This document shows, in pieces, positions 43,770 to 51,459 of a DNA stretch of 64,000 bases. The position numbers were made by a program, and so were the translations under genes. This stretch comes from Pseudomonadota bacterium (GTDB taxonomy: Bacteria; Pseudomonadota; Gammaproteobacteria; Pseudomonadales; Pseudohongiellaceae). How positions within the stretch are numbered: the first letter of the stretch is position 1; each line of letters opens with the position of its first letter. The stretch covers positions 1-64,000 of the forward strand of contig JAQBSZ010000017.1 in assembly GCA_027623555.1 (NCBI GenBank), given 5' to 3'. Below the pieces are notes generated by a model. That model was not told the origin of the DNA. It saw nothing but the letters and a program-made list of their open reading frames with translations, and ran no database searches.

Positions 43770-43798
43770 ATAATGCGCCTCTGGTCTGTTCATGTCAA
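43770..43798 (-). promoter_or_regulatory. Sigma-70-type promoter of the trp leader
   Basis: On the minus strand TTGACA (43798-43793), a 17-base spacer and CATTAT (43775-43770) give a near-consensus promoter. The expected start site near 43763 lies just before the leader-peptide ATG. The bases from 43799 to 44115 hold no gene I can identify. Confidence 0.7.
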
Positions 43799-44115
43799 CC
43801 GTTTAAACCTGTCTGAATAGCCATTGTTCAGTTAGCGATTGATACAAACTATTTCAATATATTCAATATGTTAGAAAATTATTTTCCACGATGCATTGCT
43901 TTGCCACTGGGCGTGAAACCATGATCTTCGATAAATTCTCATCCCGAGAGTGGCATTGTGCATGTTCCCTCCAAGCTCTTATCACAAGGCAGTCTGCATC
44001 TATGGCTAGCAATCGAAGCACAGGCTTGATAAACAGATAGCAGGAAAATACAATTTCTGATTAATAAGAGAAAGCCTATACTCGTGACCTGGGCCAGTTA
44101 CTCGAGAAACCTATA

Positions 44116-44347
44116 ATGAAGCAGACGAATTTACGAAGACTGTCTGCTCTCGTGCTGCTATTGGTTTTCTCCGGATCACTTGTTGCCGCCGCCTTTTCTC
44201 TTGCCAAACCCGAACGTCTGGGAATGTCAGCAGGTGGATCCGGCGAAGCAACATGCAGGGGTCAATCCGACCCAGATGTTTCCTGTTAACAACCTTGATG
44301 ATTACGCCAACTTACGTAGCGGCATCTATCAGGCGATAATCGACTAG
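44116..44347 (+). pseudogene. Small secreted protein gene, probably frameshifted
   Basis: An ATG at 44116 opens a frame with a clear signal peptide (RRLSALVLLLVFSGSLVAAA) that runs to a TAA at 44287-44289 (57 residues) but becomes low-complexity after it. In the +1 frame the same DNA encodes a natural-looking peptide, NVWECQQVDPAKQHAGVNPT then VNNLDDYANLRSGIYQAIID, ending at the TAG at 44345-44347, ten bases before the next gene. A one-base shift near 44195-44215 would join signal and mature part. This could be a true mutation or a sequence error. Confidence 0.5.
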
Positions 44348-44356
44348 TTCATTGAC

Positions 44357-45004
44357 ATGAGTGGTAATTCAGAAACGCAGAGAAAAGACGGACTCCGAGT
44401 TCTTTTTCCAACCCTCATCTACGAGGCCTGGTATCCCGACTATGGAGCAGAAAGCGAGCAGCTGATTGGCTTTGTAAGGCAATTGCGTGAGGAAGACAAG
44501 GAAGGCCAACGACTCTCGGCGCGGGAATACCCCAGTGGATACACTTCTTATTTCACTCGCAGCAATCTTTATTCTGAAACCAGGCTTGCCGGACTGGTTA
44601 ACTTCATCCATCAATGTGCCGGGAACTACGCCCAACAACATCGCTGGGATACCCAGAATTTCCAGCCGGTGATCAATGCGATGTTTGCCAACATCAATCC
44701 CAGGTTCAGTTTCCATCCAGAGCATTTACACCCTTATTCTCATATCAGCGGCGTATTCTATGTCAGGAGTGAGCCCGGCAATCCCGCCATCAGCTTCAAG
44801 GATCCGCGGCCAGCTCGCTGGATGATGCCGCCGGCTGCTGACGGCAGCAAGCCGGAGAATACGTTTAATGCCAGGGTAGCACCAGAGCCGGGAAAGCTAC
44901 TCATGTTCCCTTCATGGCTGGAGCACGGAGTCCCGCAAAACCAGACCGAAGAAGAGCGCATCAGTATGTCATTCAATTTCGAGATGCGACCCCGTCAAAA
45001 ATAG
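44357..45004 (+). CDS. Putative 2OG-Fe(II) oxygenase (TIGR02466 family)
   Basis: A 215-residue soluble protein. The centre has an Fe-type ligand region, HPEHLHPYSHISGVFYVRSE, and the end has LMFPSWLEHGVPQNQTEEER with a second His and the 2OG-binding-like ISMSFNFEMR. This pattern matches TIGR02466 (a group often labelled putative 2OG-Fe(II) oxygenase, frequent in marine bacteria and cyanophages). Substrate unknown. It stands alone; a shared operon with the small upstream gene is possible. Confidence 0.8.
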   Translation: MSGNSETQRKDGLRVLFPTLIYEAWYPDYGAESEQLIGFVRQLREEDKEGQRLSAREYPSGYTSYFTRSNLYSETRLAGLVNFIHQCAGNYAQQHRWDTQNFQPVINAMFANINPRFSFHPEHLHPYSHISGVFYVRSEPGNPAISFKDPRPARWMMPPAADGSKPENTFNARVAPEPGKLLMFPSWLEHGVPQNQTEEERISMSFNFEMRPRQK

Positions 45005-45217
45005 TCTCACTTTCACAACTGTAAGCTGCCAGGTCAAATAGCTTTTTTCCCGTCGCTGGGGTTCTCCAGGGCCGAAGAAAGAGGTGCCAGGCACCTAGTC
45101 ACATGCGAACCGAAGCGGTAGCTTCGCTAAGGCGGAACGACAACGCAGGGATGGGTTAGCTGGCAAACACTACCAGGGATGGTTTACGCTGCGACTTGCT
45201 AATATTTCATAACAAAA

Positions 45218-45247
45218 AAAACGGCGATGATTGCTCATCGCCGTTTT
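45218..45247. terminator. Bidirectional Rho-independent terminator
   Basis: A perfect 13-bp stem (45218-45230 with 45235-45247) and a 4-base loop, with A run at 45214-45221 on the left and T at 45244-45247 on the right. It can serve the TonB-receptor gene on the minus strand and the oxygenase gene on the plus strand. The 213 bases before it hold a short palindrome (AGGTGCCAGGCACCT near 45090) and no gene. Confidence 0.88.
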
Positions 45248-45271
45248 CATAAAACTGAACTCAATCAGTAA

Positions 45272-48200
45272 TCAGAACTGCCACAACGCTCGAGCGTAGA
45301 GGCGTCGTCCACGAGGATCGAAGACTGTCGCATCGTAGTTCAAGCCACCGACTTCACGGTAGGGAAGATCTTCATCGAATATATCCAGAACACCGGCTGT
45401 AAAGGTAGTGCTGCCCAGGTTGCCGTTATTCCAATCGTGGGTATAGCGGTACTGGATATCCCAGGTGCTGTAGCTGTCAATCTTCCTGGTCAGCAGCGAT
45501 CTGACCAGATCATTGCCAGTCTCAAAGGCAAAATCATAGGCCAGATCCTGGTAAGAACCGATGTGACGATTGATCACCGTGACGCCATGATTATCGCGCT
45601 GCCAGGAAAAAGTCAGGTTACCCTTGTTGTCCGGCAGTGAACGCACGTGCAGTCCATTTCCGGAAGTACCCGCCGCATCGGACTTACCGGTATCCAACAG
45701 GCCCAGTTCCAGACCCGGTACACCGATCAGCTTGTACTGACGTACGTGGGTGAAATCCATGCTGGCACGGAAGCGGCCCCAGTCGTTATCCCAGGTGTAG
45801 CCCAGTTTCACGTCCACACCGTCTGCCTCGATCTCGCCGGCATTAATCGCCGCCAGGGTCAGGGTAATCAGGTTGGCACTGGTGGATCGAAATAAGCGGC
45901 TGATACCAATCCCTTCTGTTACGTCCTGGTACAGAGCTGGATTCACTACACAATTCAAACGCTCTGCCGAATCGACACCAAACTGTGCGGTGAGTGCATT
46001 GGGGTCACAGGGCACATCCAATACTGGTGCCGTAGTTGGAATCGAGTCATTCAGGATGTAGTTGTTCGGATCATCTCGAACGGCCAGGAACCTGTTGATT
46101 TCAGGTTGTACCGCCGAGATACCCGGTTCGGGTAATACCCTGTCGGATACCTCGAAGCGCCATACATCCGCTTGTACACTCAGGCCTTCCAATCGACCAC
46201 CCGGTGTCCAGATAGCTCCAATACTGTAAGTATCAGCAGATTCGTTACCCACGTTTGGCGCCGGGCCTCCCAGGGTAAAGGTCTGCTCCACTTCGCCATT
46301 TTCCGGCGTCGGGTCAAGTAAGCCGGCTCGAACTGCCTGATTGGAGATTGGATCCCTGAACACGATGCTGCCCGCTTCCAGGCCCTCTTCCACGATACCG
46401 ATGTTCGGCGCGCGGAAAGACTCTGACCAGGAACCACGCAGCAGGATGTCTTCCGTCGGACGCCAGCTCAGGGCCACCTTCGGTGAAAGTTCACCGCCGA
46501 TATTGCCGCCGTAATCTTCATAACGCAGAGCCACCTGGCTTTCTATGTTCTCCCAAAATGGCAAGGACATCTCGACGAATACCGCCTTGACAGTCCGCTC
46601 ATGGTCGAAATTGAAGATACAGTTCGAGCACTCAAAGTTATTGGCGACATAGTGAAATTTATTCGGAACACCGTTGGCATCGTATCCCAGGATCCGGTCT
46701 TGCAGACCCGGGAAGTTCAGCGCTGGTGCTTTCGAGGTGGCATCACGCTGTCGGTACTGTGCCCCGAGCGCGATGGCCGCGGTGCCGCCACGCATGTCGA
46801 ACAGCTCGCCACCAACTACGGCGTCGAGCACCGCCAGCGTGTTGCGCTTATCGGCTCTGAGTACCGTTTCATTTATCCAGGCCATCAACTCAGGCGAGTT
46901 CGCCACATTGGGATTAGAGAACTGAGTCAAGAACGGATTATAGAACTGACAGCCACCCTGCCCCTGGTTGTTACTGGTCAGCGCGTAGGACAGACTCTCG
47001 CGGGTGGTTAATACATAACCCGGGAAGAAGGTCTGGGTGTAACCATTACCGAAGAACTGCCAGGCCTGGGGTACGGCGCCGCCAAAGGGTCCCTTCTGGT
47101 GCTGCCAGTCGAAATCCGGCACCCCGTTCGGTGTACAGTTGGGGCCGCCCAATCCATTCGCTGCCAGCTCGGTGCGCTCGCGGTTAAAGGTCTGGTAGGT
47201 CTGCTCGTTACTGGATTGACTCCAGGAGATTCCCACATCGTAATTCCAGGGCCGATCGCGGTAGGTGAAATCACCCCGCAAGCCAGCCTGCACCAGACTC
47301 GATTCTGAGGTATTGAAGTTGGAACGTTTACCGTTTCTGGGAATGCCGTCGCGGGGATTCGCCAGATAGGTCACGTTGATACCCCCATTTGCCAGAGCGA
47401 CTGGCGCATTGGGAATATCCGCCGCGGTGGGACGGGTCAGACCGATGTTGGGTGCGAACCAGCCCAATTCCGTAGTCTGGCCAATGGCATTGAAGCCGAA
47501 GGCTGGATTACGGGTATAGGCACCCGGAGTCGCCAGTACCACGGTGGGTCCACGAGTCTGGCTGGAACCACCGGTGTTATTCAGGCCGCCACCTTCGAGA
47601 AAGATTTCATTCTCCATGTAGTTGGCGAACGCATAGAATTCTGCCGCCTCACTGAAGGTATGGTCGAAGGCCGCTGCAAAGCTGGTACGTTCGGTGTCTC
47701 TTTCGAGAAAATTAAAGCGCGCCACGTCTTCCCGGCAGGCACCGCTGCGTTCACCGCGCTGCTCTCTGAGACTACCTTCAAACATTGGGATACCCTCAGC
47801 AGTGAGGGTTGATGAACACAGCGGATCGCGATAGACGTTATCGCCATCGCCACCCTGGGACAGGTTATAGGCGATAATATCGTTGGCTACATAGGCTGGA
47901 TTGACATTGGCACCGAAAGAAGCCAGATCGATGGCATTGCCGATTGAGGAGGTAGTCCCCAGGAACTGGGAATTTTCATCGATGTGATTGCCATCGGTAA
48001 CAAAGACCTTGTCCCGCTCGAAGCGTTCGGCGGAGACCACGAAGTGGGTGTCGCCGTTATCGCTGGACCAGCCCCAGATGCCGCTGAGGGTCTGATCAAA
48101 AGCTGAACCTGCTGCTTCGACACCCTGGATGTCAGCGTATAGCTCCAGACCTTCGAAGTCGGTGCGCATGATCACGTTGACCACACCAGCCACGGCATCC

Positions 48201-48682
48201 GCACCATAAAGGGCTGAGCCACCGTCAGTGAGAATTTCGATGCGATCGGTCATCACGATCGGAATCGCATTAATATCGACGAACTCGCCGCCATTGTTGG
48301 TGGTGGCTGCATAGGGTGAAACTCGCTTGCCGTTAATCAACGTCAAGGTTGAGTTTTCACCAAGGTTTCTAAGGTTTACCTGTGCGGTTCCTTCGACTTG
48401 GGAACGCTCACCGGAACTTGAGTTGGTAAATGAACCGGAGTTCACCTCCAGGTTCTTGATCACGTCCCAGATGATTGCGGCACCCTGTGCCTCAATGCTC
48501 TCGCGGTCCACGATCTGTACCGGAGAGGGAGCATCCAGCGGGGTTCCGCGGATGAATGACCCAGTAACAACGACTTCTTCAATATCAGCGTCGTCTTGCT
48601 GAGCGGCTAGTGGTAAAGACAGGCCAGCGAGTATTACCCCAAGGGTAATGGCTTTACGCCTGCTAGGAAATTTTTTGCGCAT
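45272..48682 (-). CDS. Large TonB-dependent outer-membrane receptor
   Basis: A 1136-residue protein. After a Sec signal (AITLGVILAGLSLPLAAQ) comes a TonB-box region DIEEVVVTGSFIRGTPLDAP, the plug (about 45-175; QVNLRNLGENSTLTLINGKR and RIEILTDGGSALYGADAVAG), and a long 22-strand barrel that ends in the aromatic F (YARALWQF). The extra length over common receptors (700-900) comes from large extracellular loops. Such receptors take up siderophores, vitamins or glycans; this oar-like subtype is common in marine bacteria. AAGGGGAG precedes the ATG. No TonB/ExbBD nearby. Confidence 0.92.
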   Translation of the reverse strand: MRKKFPSRRKAITLGVILAGLSLPLAAQQDDADIEEVVVTGSFIRGTPLDAPSPVQIVDRESIEAQGAAIIWDVIKNLEVNSGSFTNSSSGERSQVEGTAQVNLRNLGENSTLTLINGKRVSPYAATTNNGGEFVDINAIPIVMTDRIEILTDGGSALYGADAVAGVVNVIMRTDFEGLELYADIQGVEAAGSAFDQTLSGIWGWSSDNGDTHFVVSAERFERDKVFVTDGNHIDENSQFLGTTSSIGNAIDLASFGANVNPAYVANDIIAYNLSQGGDGDNVYRDPLCSSTLTAEGIPMFEGSLREQRGERSGACREDVARFNFLERDTERTSFAAAFDHTFSEAAEFYAFANYMENEIFLEGGGLNNTGGSSQTRGPTVVLATPGAYTRNPAFGFNAIGQTTELGWFAPNIGLTRPTAADIPNAPVALANGGINVTYLANPRDGIPRNGKRSNFNTSESSLVQAGLRGDFTYRDRPWNYDVGISWSQSSNEQTYQTFNRERTELAANGLGGPNCTPNGVPDFDWQHQKGPFGGAVPQAWQFFGNGYTQTFFPGYVLTTRESLSYALTSNNQGQGGCQFYNPFLTQFSNPNVANSPELMAWINETVLRADKRNTLAVLDAVVGGELFDMRGGTAAIALGAQYRQRDATSKAPALNFPGLQDRILGYDANGVPNKFHYVANNFECSNCIFNFDHERTVKAVFVEMSLPFWENIESQVALRYEDYGGNIGGELSPKVALSWRPTEDILLRGSWSESFRAPNIGIVEEGLEAGSIVFRDPISNQAVRAGLLDPTPENGEVEQTFTLGGPAPNVGNESADTYSIGAIWTPGGRLEGLSVQADVWRFEVSDRVLPEPGISAVQPEINRFLAVRDDPNNYILNDSIPTTAPVLDVPCDPNALTAQFGVDSAERLNCVVNPALYQDVTEGIGISRLFRSTSANLITLTLAAINAGEIEADGVDVKLGYTWDNDWGRFRASMDFTHVRQYKLIGVPGLELGLLDTGKSDAAGTSGNGLHVRSLPDNKGNLTFSWQRDNHGVTVINRHIGSYQDLAYDFAFETGNDLVRSLLTRKIDSYSTWDIQYRYTHDWNNGNLGSTTFTAGVLDIFDEDLPYREVGGLNYDATVFDPRGRRLYARALWQF

Positions 48683-48928
48683 GTTTCTCCCCTTTCTTAT
48701 GTATTGTAGGTAGTTCTAAAATTCACCTTTCGTCTTAAAACAGCACCGACTGTTCAACAGAATCAGATCCGGAACCGGGATGAAAAATATCACAAAAATC
48801 GCACTAAGGCAGGGAATATGGCTGGTTTGGACATCCGTGTTACCATCCTTCCCAAATCGCGACCCAGAGTATCTTCATTCTTTTCAGTTCCGGATCTATG
48901 CCGTACATAGTCAGTCAAGGCGAACAAT

Positions 48929-49921
48929 ATCAGACTATCAATCCTAGACCAATCACCAATTAAGCAAGGTGGCGATGCCGCGATGGCTCTACAGGAAACC
49001 GTACAACTGGCGCGGCTTGCAGACGATTTGGGCTACCATCGTTTCTGGGTGGCCGAGCACCATGCCTCCGATGCCCTGGCGGGTTGTTCACCGGAAGTCT
49101 TGCTGGGTCGCCTGGGTGCAGAGACCAGCAATATCCGCATTGGGTCGGGGGGCGTTATGCTGCCCCACTACAGCCCCTACAAAGTGGCTGAGAATTTCAA
49201 ATTGCTGCAAACACTCTACCCCAACCGGGTCGATCTCGGCATAGGTAGAGCTCCAGGTACCGACCCCTTTACTGCCGCTGCTCTGCGTTACGGTTCACGC
49301 GTAGGACCCGAGCACTTCCCGAACATGGTCGCCGACCTGCAGGCCCTGCTTAATGACAGCGACCCACTCACTCCAGGGATGGAACAGGCGCGTGCCTTTC
49401 CTAAAGTAAGCCCACCGCCACAACTGTGGATGTTGGGATCCAGCGAAGACAGTGCGCTGTTCGCTGCTCGGGCCGGACTACCTTATAACTTCGCCTATTT
49501 CATCAATCCAAAGATACGGACAGATATATTTGACCTCTATCGGCAGCGCTTTCAACCAGGACCTGAATTCCAGCTTCCCCGTACCTGCCTCACGGTATTT
49601 TGTATCTGTGCCGAAACTGAAAAAGAGGCACTGGAACTCTCCCGCAGTCGAGACCTGTGGTTTCTGCGCTTGCTGAGGGGTAATCCCGGTCCCTTTCCTG
49701 GCGTCCAGGAGGCCTCAGATTACGATTACTCGGCAGGTGAACTCGCTGCCATAGCTGACAATCGCGACCGATGTGCGGTCGGGACTCCTGAGCTGGTGCG
49801 GGAGAAGCTAATGGGCTGGGTGGAGAGTTTTCAACTGGACGAACTCATGGTCATTACCATTACCCACAACCCGGAAGCTCGACGCCGATCCTACGAAATG
49901 CTGATGAGAGTCTGGGGGTAG
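48929..49921 (+). CDS. Luciferase-like flavin oxidoreductase, real start upstream of the first ATG
   Basis: The frame from the ATG at 48983 gives 312 residues, but the family's first beta strand (LSILDQSPI) is encoded in frame before it: from 48929 the DNA reads IRLSILDQSPIKQGGDAAMA. A stop at 48908-48910 bounds the frame and no ATG, GTG or TTG lies between. The best candidate is ATC at 48929 with AAGG eight bases upstream, giving about 330 residues. Later parts, YHRFWVAEHHASDALAGCSP and VDLGIGRAPGTDPFTAAALR, match the MsnO8 class. It uses reduced flavin with O2; the substrate is unknown. Confidence 0.8.
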   Translation: MRLSILDQSPIKQGGDAAMALQETVQLARLADDLGYHRFWVAEHHASDALAGCSPEVLLGRLGAETSNIRIGSGGVMLPHYSPYKVAENFKLLQTLYPNRVDLGIGRAPGTDPFTAAALRYGSRVGPEHFPNMVADLQALLNDSDPLTPGMEQARAFPKVSPPPQLWMLGSSEDSALFAARAGLPYNFAYFINPKIRTDIFDLYRQRFQPGPEFQLPRTCLTVFCICAETEKEALELSRSRDLWFLRLLRGNPGPFPGVQEASDYDYSAGELAAIADNRDRCAVGTPELVREKLMGWVESFQLDELMVITITHNPEARRRSYEMLMRVWG

Positions 49922-49994
49922 TCCTGCGCGTTGTGGACTCTCCCACACAGAGTCATTATCCTAGCCGTTAACTACAACTTCAGGAGAAACAATC

Positions 49995-50795
49995 GTGAAA
50001 GTTTCTACCAGCCTTTTGCTGCTGACTATGCTGTCCACTCCAGCCCTGGGACAACTTGCCACCCCCAACGAAAACGGGCTCACCTATGGCCATGTCCATC
50101 TGAATGTAACGGATATGGAAGAACACAAACGCATCTGGGTTGAACACTTCAATGCAACCATAGTGGAGCGTGGCCCGCTGACTGTTGCCAAAATGCCCAA
50201 CATGCTGGTCGCCCTGACTCAACATGAACCCACTATGGGGATGCGCGAGACTCGCATGGATCATTTCGGCTTTAAGGTCAGGCACATGGATAAGTTTCTG
50301 GACAAATGGCGAGCCGATGGCCTGGAAGTTGGGCGCATCTTCCCTGGCGCCGAAGGTCAGACCAATGCCTACGTCATGCTGCCGGGCGGTGTTTATGTAG
50401 AGATGCAGGAAGACCAGGGATTACAAGCGGAAATCACCGGCTACCATGTGCACTTCTTCACCGAAAACCATGAAGCGTTGTTGGCATGGTATACCGAGAT
50501 GTTCAACCTTGAAGTCAGGCCTCGTGGCAGTATCCCGACTTCAACCAATGTTCCAGGCATGAATCTCAGTTTCGCAGGCGCTAACGGCAGCCGCAAACCA
50601 ACTCGAGGTTCTGCTATCGACCATATCGGATTCGAGGTCGACAATCTGGAAGCCTTTTGCCGCGAATTGGAAGCAAAGGGCGTGGTGTTCGATGTGCCTT
50701 ATCGAGAGATTCCTGCCATCGGATTAAACATAGCCTATTTCACCGATCCGGCGGGCGTTTATGTTGAGCTGACCGAAGGATATGACGAATACTAA
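49995..50795 (+). CDS. Exported two-domain VOC protein
   Basis: A 266-residue protein with a signal peptide (STSLLLLTMLSTPALG) and two vicinal-oxygen-chelate domains: domain 1 from TYGHVHLNVTDMEEHKRIWV, domain 2 from ITGYHVHFFTENHEALLAWY, with VYVEMQEDQG and VYVELTEGYDEY giving the metal Glu of each. GTG start with AGGAG eight bases upstream. An exported VOC protein is unusual; most are cytosolic. Next gene 8 bp downstream. Confidence 0.85.
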   Translation: MKVSTSLLLLTMLSTPALGQLATPNENGLTYGHVHLNVTDMEEHKRIWVEHFNATIVERGPLTVAKMPNMLVALTQHEPTMGMRETRMDHFGFKVRHMDKFLDKWRADGLEVGRIFPGAEGQTNAYVMLPGGVYVEMQEDQGLQAEITGYHVHFFTENHEALLAWYTEMFNLEVRPRGSIPTSTNVPGMNLSFAGANGSRKPTRGSAIDHIGFEVDNLEAFCRELEAKGVVFDVPYREIPAIGLNIAYFTDPAGVYVELTEGYDEY

Positions 50796-50803
50796 AGCGT
50801 TTT

Positions 50804-51445
50804 ATGAAAGCTGAATCTGTCCTTGCATGGATTGTCGGATTTCTCGCACTCGCCGGGATAGGCGGGGCGTTTTTTTTCTTGTCGACGGGCGGGAACAACG
50901 AAGGTTTTGCCGAATTTCCAACGATCACCAATCTGCATGTTATACCTGGCGCTGTCTATCTGGCTCTCGCTCCCTTTCAATTCTCCAGCACCATCCGCGA
51001 TAGAAATCGGAGTTATCATCGTTGGGCCGGCAGACTGCTTAGCAGTATCGCGTTAGTCGCCGGAGCCGGCGCCTTGTTTCTGGGCGTAATTATTCCTTTT
51101 TCTGGCCTTGCGGAGCAGATCGTTACTGGTTTTTTCGGCACTGTATTCTTAATCGCTACGGTGAAAGGCTTCACCTGTGCCCGGGCCGGAAACTTTACGA
51201 CTCATCGCGAATGGATGATGCGTGCTTTCGCCATTGCACTGAGCATCGCCACCATGCGCCTGATCTTCGTCCCGACTCTGATAATTATTGGCAACCCGAC
51301 TCGCGAGGAAGCCGAATTCTATTCTATTACCTCTTTCACTATCGCCTTTATCCTCCATAGCGGCTTCGCCGAATACTGGATTCGCCGCACTAGAACAAAA
51401 TCGAGTAGCAGCAACGTCCCAAAGCCCGCCTATACTGCAAGCTGA
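50804..51445 (+). CDS. DUF2306 membrane protein
   Basis: A 213-residue inner-membrane protein with six helices and the DUF2306 pattern: HVIPGAVYLALAPFQFSSTI, RSYHRWAGRLL, and ARAGNFTTHREWMMRAFAIA. The conserved His in HVIPG, HRW and THREWM suggest haem or metal contact, as in cytochrome b561-like bundles (inference). The gene lies 8 bp after the VOC gene and 14 bp before the peptidase, so it is part of this run. Confidence 0.82.
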   Translation: MKAESVLAWIVGFLALAGIGGAFFFLSTGGNNEGFAEFPTITNLHVIPGAVYLALAPFQFSSTIRDRNRSYHRWAGRLLSSIALVAGAGALFLGVIIPFSGLAEQIVTGFFGTVFLIATVKGFTCARAGNFTTHREWMMRAFAIALSIATMRLIFVPTLIIIGNPTREEAEFYSITSFTIAFILHSGFAEYWIRRTRTKSSSSNVPKPAYTAS

Positions 51446-51459
51446 ATCGGAGATCGAAA

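Noticed and set aside
45080-45140. REP-like palindromes behind the oxygenase gene
   Set aside because: Only one short palindrome and a small hairpin are present, with no repeats elsewhere in the window, so a REP family cannot be claimed.
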